Source of the DNA: Rickettsia endosymbiont of Diachasma alloeum
Lineage (GTDB): Bacteria > Pseudomonadota > Alphaproteobacteria > Rickettsiales > Rickettsiaceae
DNA: 5,709 bases
Assembly: GCA_020404485.1 (NCBI GenBank)
Contig: DYDT01000083.1
Coordinates: 1-5,709, forward strand
Direction: 5' to 3'
The notes under the pieces were generated by a model that worked only from the letters and a program-made list of their open reading frames with translations, searched no databases and was not told the DNA's origin. Each line of letters opens with the position of its first letter. Within the stretch, counting starts at the first letter, position 1. This document shows positions 1 through 5,701 of the stretch, one piece after another. The position numbers were made by a program, and so were the translations under genes.

Positions 1-1
1 A

Positions 2-88
2 GAGGTATTTTACAACCGTATCAGAATGCATTCTTCTAATGACTATCTATCACCAGTAAAATATGAAGAAATACAACAATGTGCATGA
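2..88 (+). CDS. IS3-family transposase, C-terminal end only (partial)
   Basis: Frame 2 encodes 28 residues before a TGA stop, containing FYNRIRMHSSNDYLSPVKYE. This closely resembles the conserved tail of IS3-family OrfB transposases (consensus about YNxxRxHSSLGYLSPxEYE), which follows the DDE integrase core (rve domain). The catalytic DDE residues would lie upstream, outside the window, so whether the transposase is intact cannot be judged. The stop sits 5 bp before the terminal inverted repeat, the usual compact layout of these elements. The family is recognised from the motif; the group within IS3 is not. Confidence 0.82.
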   Translation, partial: EVFYNRIRMHSSNDYLSPVKYEEIQQCA

Positions 89-93
89 ACAAC

Positions 94-113
94 TGTCCGG
101 AAAAGTGTTGACA
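94..113 (+). repeat. Right terminal inverted repeat of the IS3-like element
   Basis: The 20-bp sequence TGTCCGGAAAAGTGTTGACA ends in CA at the point where homology between the adjacent repeat gene and its paralogous repeat stops. The partner repeat at the left end lies outside the window, so its inner limit is estimated. Confidence 0.6.
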
Positions 114-117
114 GATC

Positions 118-147
118 ATCTTGCTCCGTCATTCCTAATTGTTCCCA
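118..147 (-). repeat. W-x-x-[IL]-G-M-T-E-Q repeat, copy 2 (WEQLGMTEQD)
   Basis: This is the second of two tandem copies in the truncated gene. The tryptophan codons of the copies are 99 nt apart once the extra A is discounted, a 33-residue period. The flank SSQNKP resembles NSSQKD before the copy in the protease gene, so the unit is longer than its core. The IS element begins a few bases after this copy. Confidence 0.7.
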
Positions 148-216
148 AGGTTTATTTTGTGACGAATAAGCAGCGGCATGTCGTGCATGACTATCAGATG
201 AAATCATTGTCTTATA

Positions 217-247
217 ATCTTGTTCAGTCATTCCAATTTTTTTTCCA
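217..247 (-). repeat. W-x-x-[IL]-G-M-T-E-Q repeat, copy 1 (frameshifted)
   Basis: This is the first copy, reading WKKIGMTEQD after removal of one A from the A8 tract. At DNA level it closely matches the copy at 1249-1278 in the protease gene over W...GMTEQ-x-YKTM, and upstream both share ACTAATTCT (Thr-Asn-Ser). That suggests duplication rather than chance. Confidence 0.7.
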
Positions 248-322
248 AGGTTCTTGTAAAGGATTAGAATTAGTTTTTTGTGTATGCTCTTGTGATTTTT
301 GATCTGGGTTTGCCATAACTGT

Positions 323-327
323 TCCTC
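323..327 (-). promoter_or_regulatory. Shine-Dalgarno site of the truncated repeat gene
   Basis: GAGGA lies 6 nt before ATG 316. It is the best-looking ribosome binding site in the window and fixes the start of a gene that would otherwise be missed because of its frameshift. Confidence 0.65.
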
Positions 328-419
328 ATTTTGATAAATTAGTTAATTTCCTTTAAAATATCCACAGAGATTAGCCTTTTTCAAATTAAACTTCGTTTGT
401 CCGAGTCGCATATATTAGT

Positions 420-425
420 ATTATA
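420..425 (-). promoter_or_regulatory. Possible -10 box (TATAAT) upstream of the repeat gene
   Basis: TATAAT on the minus strand matches the consensus -10 exactly, but the hexamer at the -35 position (TTTCTG at 17-nt spacing) is poor. In DNA this AT-rich such a match is weak evidence. If real, it would give the repeat gene its own promoter after the protease gene. Confidence 0.2.
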
Positions 426-486
426 TTTCGCTCCTGCATAAGCAGAAACAGGGTAAAAATCAAGCTTTTAGTTTTTAAAGTTATAA

Positions 487-2403
487 TTAAAGAGTTCTTT
501 CTTTATTCTTACTCGTATTTTGGCTTTTAATCATATTTTGGTATTTATTATTCGGTACCTTAGGATCCTTTTGCATTTGTTGTCCAATCCCTTGAGCTTG
601 TTGTTTGGTCATAGCTTGAGTTAAAATCTCTGCATGTTGGTTTCGAAGTTCTTGTGCATTTGTTTTAAGAATCTGTTGTCCCTTGGCGATTTTGATAAGA
701 TTATCTACAGTAAAAACTCCACAATCAAAATTATTATCCTGCTGCTTAATTTTTTCATCAATTATAATAGGTTTATTAGGGAGGTTGCCTAAGGCTTTAT
801 CTATTAATTTCGGTAATTTTTTACCATCATAATCAATTGAGTTGCCAAGTGAGTCATTAAAGGTTAATATTACTTGCTTATCTTTTTCATCATATGTAGC
901 TACTAGTCCTGTCCAATGACCATAACCCATTTCAATAGGGATAACAGCGGCTTTCTTCTTTCCATCCGTTACTTGAGAAATGGCATTTTTCAAAACATTT
1001 TCAGGAATTTGGTCAGTAGGCAATAAGCTTGGATCAATATTTTGATTTAAAGATATGGGAGCATGGACGGAAAAATTATTTTTATCCAAAGATGCCTCCA
1101 AAATATATTGGATTTGATGATTTTCATACCAGTGGTTAGGTTTTTTTACATCGTTAATATCTCTAACTTCAAGAGGAATACGAAAAGGATCATGTTGGGT
1201 AGTATTAGAAGTAACAGCAGGGATGTTATTTGACATCATGGTTTTATAAGCTTGCTCTGTCATTCCAATTTTTTCCCAATCTTTTTGTGAAGAATTAGTA
1301 TTAATTTGTTGTGTAGTTTGTTGCTTTATTGCTGCTAAAGTTGGCGTAGTTTTTTCTTGTGTTTGCTCCTTTGGTAATTCGATTAACTCTGGTTCTGTTT
1401 TCGTCATAGGTTGTGGTTGAAAAGCTTGAGTTTCCTCTTTTTTACCAAGGTAACTAGTTATTACACTTTTAAAATAGTTAAATACTCTTCTAAAAAATCC
1501 TGGTTGTTCTGGTTGTTTAGTTTCATATGATATGGTTGTTTCTTTTTGTGGATCAGGGATATTTTTCATAACTTGCTCTCTATCGAAATTAAAATCTATA
1601 GGATTTACCTCGGATTTTCCTAAATCTTTTTGAAATTGCCGTGATATTTGAGATACGTATTGTTTTAGATTTTCAGCAGCATTATTTGGATCTTTTAAAA
1701 TTTCGGTAATTTCAAATTTAAGACCATAAATTTGATCATCAGAAGTAATACCAAATTTAGCTATTATAAGATTTGTTGCCTGATCTAAGGATAAGGGCCA
1801 AGTTTTTACAGTTACTCTTCCTCCTTGATTTTTAGTTGTTTTTATTAGCTTATCTAATTCCGCTTTGTCAGGTATAGCACCGGAAAGTAATTTATTAACT
1901 TTTTTATCATCAGCAAGATTATTAAAAACCGATAACACTGAATTTGTATCTGTTATAGTAGTAGCCTTATCTCTATTTAGTGCATTTTCATTTATAGCAA
2001 GTTCTCTATCTTGTTCATTTGCAAAAAATACATGATTAGTTTTTGCAAGAATCTCTTTCCAATAAGCAGCTAACTCAGGGTTTCCTGCTAATGAATTATA
2101 ATGTTCAAAAGTAATAGTACTCTTAATATTTAAATTTTGTAGATTAATTAAATCTTGTGATTTGAAAATGGGTTTTACGTTATTGTTATTGAGCTGGACA
2201 TTAAAAATAGGGTTTTTATTTTGTTCCCTGGATTCTTTCAGTATTTCGGCAAAAATACGCTCCTTATCTGATATGCGTGATTCTTTACTAGTCTGAAGTG
2301 AGACAATTGTTGGCGAGTCTAAAACTGTTTCTTTACGTATTTTTTCTAATATTTGGTCATTACTACCAAGTAAAAGAGTAAATATGATAGGTTCAGCCAT
2401 CAT
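487..2403 (-). CDS. RickCE-like clan CE (Ulp1-type) ubiquitin/Ubl protease effector
   Basis: A 638-codon protein, probably a secreted effector that removes ubiquitin or ubiquitin-like proteins from host targets. Residues 1-300 match nothing I recognise. Residues 301-322 (PGFFRRVFNYFKSVITSYLG) are basic and amphipathic, perhaps membrane-binding. Residues 323-375 are a Q/T/P-rich linker. A WEKIGMTEQ repeat core starts at W376. The clan CE domain covers about 403-590: HWYENHQIQYIL with W425 resembles the Ulp1 W-x-x-D/N-x-x-I region, followed by GHWTGL (H496), NDSLG (D517) and QDNNFDCGVF (oxyanion Q555, nucleophile C561). The Q-to-C spacing of six equals that of Ulp1. The lysine-rich tail could be a type IV secretion signal, and no Sec signal peptide is seen. 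The architecture fits RickCE of Rickettsia bellii, reported as a deubiquitinase; identity with it is inferred. A second ATG at 2400 is better spaced from the AAAGG site. It follows lolD by 55 bp. Confidence 0.85.
   Translation of the reverse strand: MMAEPIIFTLLLGSNDQILEKIRKETVLDSPTIVSLQTSKESRISDKERIFAEILKESREQNKNPIFNVQLNNNNVKPIFKSQDLINLQNLNIKSTITFEHYNSLAGNPELAAYWKEILAKTNHVFFANEQDRELAINENALNRDKATTITDTNSVLSVFNNLADDKKVNKLLSGAIPDKAELDKLIKTTKNQGGRVTVKTWPLSLDQATNLIIAKFGITSDDQIYGLKFEITEILKDPNNAAENLKQYVSQISRQFQKDLGKSEVNPIDFNFDREQVMKNIPDPQKETTISYETKQPEQPGFFRRVFNYFKSVITSYLGKKEETQAFQPQPMTKTEPELIELPKEQTQEKTTPTLAAIKQQTTQQINTNSSQKDWEKIGMTEQAYKTMMSNNIPAVTSNTTQHDPFRIPLEVRDINDVKKPNHWYENHQIQYILEASLDKNNFSVHAPISLNQNIDPSLLPTDQIPENVLKNAISQVTDGKKKAAVIPIEMGYGHWTGLVATYDEKDKQVILTFNDSLGNSIDYDGKKLPKLIDKALGNLPNKPIIIDEKIKQQDNNFDCGVFTVDNLIKIAKGQQILKTNAQELRNQHAEILTQAMTKQQAQGIGQQMQKDPKVPNNKYQNMIKSQNTSKNKERTL
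1249..1278 (-). repeat. W-x-x-[IL]-G-M-T-E-Q repeat copy within the protease (WEKIGMTEQA)
   Basis: A single copy at residues 376-385, between the Q/T/P-rich linker and the catalytic domain. It continues as YKTMM, matching YKTMI in copy 1 of the neighbouring truncated gene. Its position outside the catalytic core suggests a separate module, for example for targeting or substrate binding, but nothing in the sequence fixes its role. Confidence 0.7.
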
Positions 2404-2429
2404 TAACCTTTATTAATAAAAGAGTTAAT
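2402..2429 (-). promoter_or_regulatory. Inverted repeat that can fold the protease start site
   Basis: Outer arms ATTAAC (2402-2407) and GTTAAT (2424-2429) flank the perfect 12-bp palindrome TTTATTAATAAA (2409-2420). In the minus-strand mRNA this can form a 6-bp stem, a 1/3-nt internal bulge and a 4-bp stem with a UUAA loop. Both the AAAGG site and part of the first AUG would be paired. It could modulate translation or be a weak end to the lol transcript. The stems are nearly all A-U, so stability is low and chance formation is possible. Confidence 0.3.
2407..2411 (-). promoter_or_regulatory. Shine-Dalgarno site of the protease gene, bearing on its start
   Basis: AAAGG ends 3 nt before ATG 2403-2401 and 6 nt before the adjacent ATG 2400-2398. 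The second spacing is the more usual, so translation may begin with MAEPIIF rather than MMAEPIIF. The site lies within an inverted repeat (2402-2429). Confidence 0.5.
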
Positions 2430-2458
2430 TATTATTATCCTTATTTTAAGAAATTAAA

Positions 2459-3124
2459 TCAAGACATATTTAATGCTCCATGCTTTAACCTGTATAATTT
2501 ATCCATTCTATGTGCTAATTCATGATTATGCGTTACCATTACAACAGCTGTATTTTGTTCCTTGGCTACTTTTAAAAATAAGTTAAATACTTCATTGGTA
2601 GTGTTAGGATCTAAGTTACCTGTAGGTTCGTCTGCTAAGATAATTTTTGGCTTATTAATTAAGCTGCGTGCTATTGCAACACGTTGTTGCTCCCCGCCTG
2701 ATAACTCACCTGGCATATTATGTAGTTTTTTGCTAAGACCCAAACTATCTAATATACTTTTTGCTGCCTCTATTGCTTCTTTTTGGTTAGAGCCATTAAT
2801 AAGACGAGGCATAATAACGTTTTCAATTGCAGTAAAATCTTTTAATAAATGATGCTGCTGATAAATGAAGCCCAAATAATTAAGACGAATTAGATGGTTT
2901 GTTTTATACTGGTTATTTGCAATAATAACTTCGCCGTTAGTTGGTTTATCAAGCAAACCAGCAATATGTAGTAAAGTCGATTTACCACTACCAGAAGAGC
3001 CAATTACAGCAATTAGCTCGCCCTCGTTGATATTTAAATTAAGGTCATCTAATACTCTAATAATAGAGTTGCCTTGCCTATAATGTTTAGAGACATTTTT
3101 TAAAGTTAAGATTTTATTACTCAT
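2459..3124 (-). CDS. lolD: LolD, ATPase of the lipoprotein-releasing ABC transporter
   Basis: A 221-residue ABC ATPase on the cytoplasmic face of the inner membrane. It powers release of outer-membrane lipoproteins to the carrier LolA. All nucleotide-binding motifs are present: Walker A GSSGSGKST (42-50), Q-loop YQQHHLL (88-94), signature LSGGEQQR (141-148), Walker B IILADEP (161-167), D-loop GNLD (169-172) and H-loop His199. The length, LLxDFTAxENV (here LLKDFTAIENV, 93-103) and ADEPTGNLD fit the LolD/MacB/FtsE group, and the adjacent LolC/E permease decides for LolD. The ATG lies within the last codons of the permease gene (ATGAGTAA, 8-bp overlap), so the two are co-transcribed and probably translationally coupled. 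It appears intact. Confidence 0.93.
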   Translation of the reverse strand: MSNKILTLKNVSKHYRQGNSIIRVLDDLNLNINEGELIAVIGSSGSGKSTLLHIAGLLDKPTNGEVIIANNQYKTNHLIRLNYLGFIYQQHHLLKDFTAIENVIMPRLINGSNQKEAIEAAKSILDSLGLSKKLHNMPGELSGGEQQRVAIARSLINKPKIILADEPTGNLDPNTTNEVFNLFLKVAKEQNTAVVMVTHNHELAHRMDKLYRLKHGALNMS

Positions 3125-4367
3125 ATCTTAAGGCATCCACAGGATTTAATTTTGAAGCTTTGTAAGAGGGATAAATTGTTGCTAAGAAGCAGAATATTAT
3201 AGATAAAGAAGCGATTAAGATAATATCCTGACTTCTTACTTCTGATGGTAGACTATAAAGAAAGTAAACTGCTGCTTCAAAAATCTTAGTACCGGTTATA
3301 TTTTCTAAAAAATTTTTGATAGTCCCGATATTATAGGAAAAAGTAATACCAAGGATTAAACCAAGTATAGTACCAAGCACACCAATAAACATGCCATTAT
3401 AGATAAAAATTAGCATTATCTGATTTGTGCTTGCTCCCATTGTTCTTAAAATTGCTATATCGGAAGTTTTATCTTTCACTAGCATAAATAAGCTTGAGAT
3501 AATGTTAAAGGCAGCAACTGTAATTATTAAAGAAAGGATAGTAAACATAGCTGTACGCTCAACAGCTAAAGCACTTAAAAATTGTGAGTTCAAAGTTTGC
3601 CAGCTAAATATTTGTAAATTTTTTTCTAGTAATAGTTGTTGCACTTTATATGAATATGCAAGAGCTTTATCAGGGTGTAGGGTATTAACTTCAATTAAGT
3701 TTATGTTATTACCAAGAGATAGAAAATTTTGTGCTGCTTCAAGCGGCATTAATATGGTTGCTGAATCATAATCATACATACCGCTATTAAAAACTGCTAT
3801 AACTTTAAACTCTTTTGATCTAGGTACACTGCCAAAAGCAGTGGAAATAGAATTTGGTGAGATTAGTTTAACTTTATCGTTAACTGTTACACCTAAATTA
3901 GCAGCTAAACCTTGTCCAAGTGCTATTACATTCTTACCGTGGAAATTATCAAAACTACCAAAATTAATATTTTTAAAAATTTCATTTTTTAATTTTAAAT
4001 CGTTTAAATCAATACCTTTAATAAGGGCACCACTATTATTATTTTTGCCTAGTGCTAAAGCTTGACCATTAGCAATAATATTCACATGTTTTATGTAATC
4101 TTGCTGTAGTAATTTAGCTTTGATTTCTTCGTAATTATCAATACTACTAGTTTGAGGACTTATGACTATATCGCCGTTTAAACCGATAATATTTTTAGTT
4201 AGTTCTGTATGAAAGCCATTCATAACCGACATAACGACTATTAATGCCGCAACGCCGATCATTACTCCAAGCAAAGAAAATCCTGAAATTATAGAAACAA
4301 ATTTTTCATTTTTTTTGGCTTTAAAATATCTAAAAGCTACTGTAAAGATAAAGTTATTATTGGTCAT
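3117..4367 (-). CDS. lolC: LolC/E-family lipoprotein-releasing ABC permease
   Basis: A 416-residue inner-membrane permease that partners LolD in extracting mature lipoproteins from the inner membrane. The N-terminus has the family pattern: a cytoplasmic start (VAFRYFKAKKNEKFVSIIS), then TM1 with GVMIGVAALIVVMSVMNGF (about 34-52). A large periplasmic domain follows (about 53-268), then three helices (about 272-298, 315-347 and 381-400) of the FtsX type. The family ending YPSYKASKLNPVDALRYE is complete. Only one permease accompanies LolD here, whereas E. coli has separate LolC and LolE. Rickettsiales and many other bacteria are thought to use a single LolC/E (LolF-like) homodimer, so the symbol lolC is conventional. 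No strong ribosome binding site precedes ATG 4367 (only AAAGAA), and a long inverted repeat ends 10 bp upstream. It appears intact. Confidence 0.9.
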   Translation of the reverse strand: MTNNNFIFTVAFRYFKAKKNEKFVSIISGFSLLGVMIGVAALIVVMSVMNGFHTELTKNIIGLNGDIVISPQTSSIDNYEEIKAKLLQQDYIKHVNIIANGQALALGKNNNSGALIKGIDLNDLKLKNEIFKNINFGSFDNFHGKNVIALGQGLAANLGVTVNDKVKLISPNSISTAFGSVPRSKEFKVIAVFNSGMYDYDSATILMPLEAAQNFLSLGNNINLIEVNTLHPDKALAYSYKVQQLLLEKNLQIFSWQTLNSQFLSALAVERTAMFTILSLIITVAAFNIISSLFMLVKDKTSDIAILRTMGASTNQIMLIFIYNGMFIGVLGTILGLILGITFSYNIGTIKNFLENITGTKIFEAAVYFLYSLPSEVRSQDIILIASLSIIFCFLATIYPSYKASKLNPVDALRYE

Positions 4368-4377
4368 TTTTCTTTGT

Positions 4378-4468
4378 TGTCATACCTTGGCTTGACCCAT
4401 GGTATCCATAAAATTATTAGTATTGCAGTTTGTATTTCTGGATACCATGGTCAAGCCAAGGTATGACA
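4378..4468. repeat. Long imperfect palindrome (rickettsial-type dispersed repeat)
   Basis: The arms 4378-4408 and 4439-4468 are reverse complements over 30 bases with a single unpaired C (one of 4396-4398), separated by a 30-nt loop. The arm core (GTCATACC-x-TGGCTTGACCA-x-GGTATCC) looks like a small dispersed palindrome I recall as frequent in Rickettsia genomes; its copy number here cannot be checked. There is no T-run after either arm, so it is not a standard intrinsic terminator, although such a hairpin might still stop or protect transcripts. It begins 10 bp upstream of the lolC/E start, and its right arm encodes the last residues of the broken MFS gene. Confidence 0.75.
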
Positions 4469-5701
4469 GAACGACCTACTATCAGAAATCTCAAAAACCT
4501 TATCATATTTAAATAATTTAGGTAACGTTATTAAACCAAATGCCGTAATAACGCATATGGTGATTCCAAGAGGTGTAAAAGTACCATTATATAACCAGCC
4601 TACTAATTGTAATCCTAGAGCAGTTAGAATTAATCTTGCCGAGGTAAAAATAGCAGTCATACGGGCTTTGCCATCTGGGATTGCTTCTAGCATCATTGGC
4701 CATAATATATTGATAGGATATATTAGCCAAGTGATAATAAAAGTGTCACAGCTGTTATTATTAGTGGGTCATTTAAATTAAATGTAGCTAATGTAATACT
4801 TCCAAGTAAAAACAATACTACACATATAATGCCAAAGTAAAAGCAATGTTTAACACCAAATTTTTTAAAGCAATAACCGCTAGTAAAGCTCATAATTGAA
4901 AATAAAGCTGCAATTGATCCTTGATATAACCCAAAATATTTTAAACTAACTCCTAAATCTTGCATATACAGAATAGGGGCAATTCCAATAAATATCCAAT
5001 ATCCTTGTGCAAGAAACACCATGGTAAGTATATAATATATGGCTTTTGGTGATTTGAAAATAGGATAATATTCTTTCAAGGAAATTTGTACTTTACTATT
5101 AGCTTGTCCTTTTGGAATAAAAACTATTCCCAAAACTAAGCTAATAAGCCCTAAAATAAATAATAAAATAAAATTAGCATGCCATCCCCAAAATAAATTA
5201 ACATAACTACCTATTAACGGGGGCGGTTGCCATAGAAAGCGAAATAGTACCATTTAGAATCCCCATTAATCTTTGTTGTTCCTGCACGGAATAAATATCA
5301 GCAAGTACTACATATACTAACACCGCAACAGCTGATATTCCAGCACCTTGCAAAAACCTGCCAAATAATATGCTTGCGTAATTATTGGAAAATACACAAA
5401 ATAAACTGCCAAGATTAAAAATTATTAATCCAAGTATGATTATTGGTTTTCGTCCGTATCTATCTCCTAAATTACCTACTATAAGCGAGGTAATACAATA
5501 AGCGATTAGATTCACACCAAGTAGTAACTCTGTCATAAAAGGTGAAAGATTAAATGTATTTTGTATATCCGGAAAACTTGGAACGAATAAATCTATAGCT
5601 AACACGGAAAGGAAATATATATTAACATGCACAACATTGTTGATGTATATTATAATATACAAATATATAAAGGCATAAAGCAGATGAGAGCCTATAGTCA
5701 A
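4451..5701 (-). pseudogene. Broken Bcr/CflA-like MFS drug efflux transporter
   Basis: Three frame segments together make about 390 residues, the normal length of a 12-helix Bcr/CflA proton-driven efflux pump. Segment 1 (to 5207) has AIDLFVPSFPDIQ in TM1, MFS motif A GNLGDRYGRKP and GRFLQGAGISA. At the G5 run 5219-5223 one extra base shifts the frame inside motif C; removing it reads MATAPLIGSYV into segment 2 (to 4723). A second shift near 4726-4745, apparently a lost base, leads to segment 3, WLIYPINILWPMMLEAIPDG, typical of the TM10-11 region (down to 4451). The final residues SFCHTLA come from the adjacent palindrome. The 5' end is unsure: the open frame runs back to a TAA at 5705-5707 with TTG at 5701 and an in-frame GTG at 5632, none with a good ribosome site. 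Non-functional unless the lesions are sequencing errors. Confidence 0.85.
5644..5661. promoter_or_regulatory. 18-bp perfect palindrome with TATAAT in the MFS 5' region
   Basis: TGTATATTATAATATACA is its own reverse complement and contains TATAAT on the minus strand (5649-5654), about 12 nt before an in-frame GTG (5632) and just before AIDLFVPSFP-coding DNA. If translation starts at or after 5632, this would be promoter DNA with an operator-like dyad. If it starts at TTG 5701, it is coding. Alternating AT makes chance palindromes more likely. Confidence 0.3.

Larger units (their letters stand above)
1..113 (+). mobile_element. Right end of an IS3-family insertion sequence (partial)
   Basis: The first 113 bases are the 3' end of an insertion sequence that continues beyond the left edge. 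They hold the last codons of an IS3-type transposase (stop at 86-88), then a 20-bp terminal sequence ending in CA at 112-113, as IS3-family ends do (5'-TG...CA-3'). The boundary is supported independently: the minus-strand reading frame of the neighbouring repeat gene matches its homologous repeat up to about 114-118 and becomes unrelated beyond that. IS3 elements normally duplicate 3-4 bp of target, so the GAT or GATC at 114-117 should recur at the unseen left end. The exact subgroup cannot be told from this remnant. Confidence 0.8.
114..316 (-). pseudogene. Truncated, frameshifted W-GMTEQ repeat protein (5' part)
   Basis: The gene starts at ATG 316-314, 6 nt after a good GAGGA ribosome binding site. 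The first residues are MANPDQKSQEHTQKTNSNPL, followed by a tryptophan (codon 247-245). An A8 tract (237-244 on this strand) then puts the frame out by one base, and the unshifted frame stops at 224-226. Removing one A restores W-K-K-I-G-M-T-E-Q-D-Y-K-T-M and leads into a second copy, W-E-Q-L-G-M-T-E-Q-D, 33 codons later. The protease gene at 487-2403 carries the same element as WEKIGMTEQAYKTMM without the extra A, which supports a real +1 lesion. At 113/114 an IS3-type element interrupts the gene; codons read past that point belong to the transposon. It is probably the remnant of a paralogous effector or repeat protein. What followed the second repeat, and its function, are unknown. Confidence 0.75.
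317..486. other. Intergenic gap between protease gene and truncated repeat gene
   Basis: No convincing gene is seen in these 170 bases. On the minus strand there is a perfect TATAAT (420-425), a possible -10 box for the repeat gene about 100 nt downstream, but no good -35 lies 16-18 nt before it. A 17-codon frame starting at ATGCAGGAG (minus strand, ATG near 439) has no support. Small hairpins (for example CTGC-ATAA-GCAG at 434-445) are too short, and lack a T-run, to be called terminators. Confidence 0.4.

Noticed and set aside
43..231. Minus-strand 62-codon frame as a gene of its own
   Set aside because: Its ATG lies inside the GMTEQ motif, and the frame continues from upstream through the A8 frameshift. 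Its last third is read from the IS element. It is part of the truncated repeat gene.
63..302. Plus-strand 79-codon frame
   Set aside because: It lies antisense to the repeat gene, out of frame with the transposase end, and resembles no protein I know.
434..445. CTGC-ATAA-GCAG hairpin as a terminator
   Set aside because: It has only a 4-bp stem and no T-run; such structures are expected by chance.
487..1200. YopJ-type acetyltransferase instead of a protease
   Set aside because: YopJ enzymes use H-E-C in a different context and an inositol hexakisphosphate-dependent fold. Here HW, DSLG and Q-x5-C follow the Ulp1/DUB pattern, so protease is preferred, although the clan is shared.
2562..4065. 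Plus-strand frames opposite lolD and lolC/E (2562-2852, 3427-3771, 3841-4065)
   Set aside because: They are shadows of well-supported minus-strand genes, with no ribosome sites or recognisable domains.
4378..4468. Standard Rho-independent terminator
   Set aside because: The stem is very long with a 30-nt loop, and no T-run follows on either strand. It is better described as a dispersed palindrome.
4557..4781. Plus-strand 74-codon frame opposite the MFS gene
   Set aside because: It is antisense to recognisable transporter sequence and has no support of its own.
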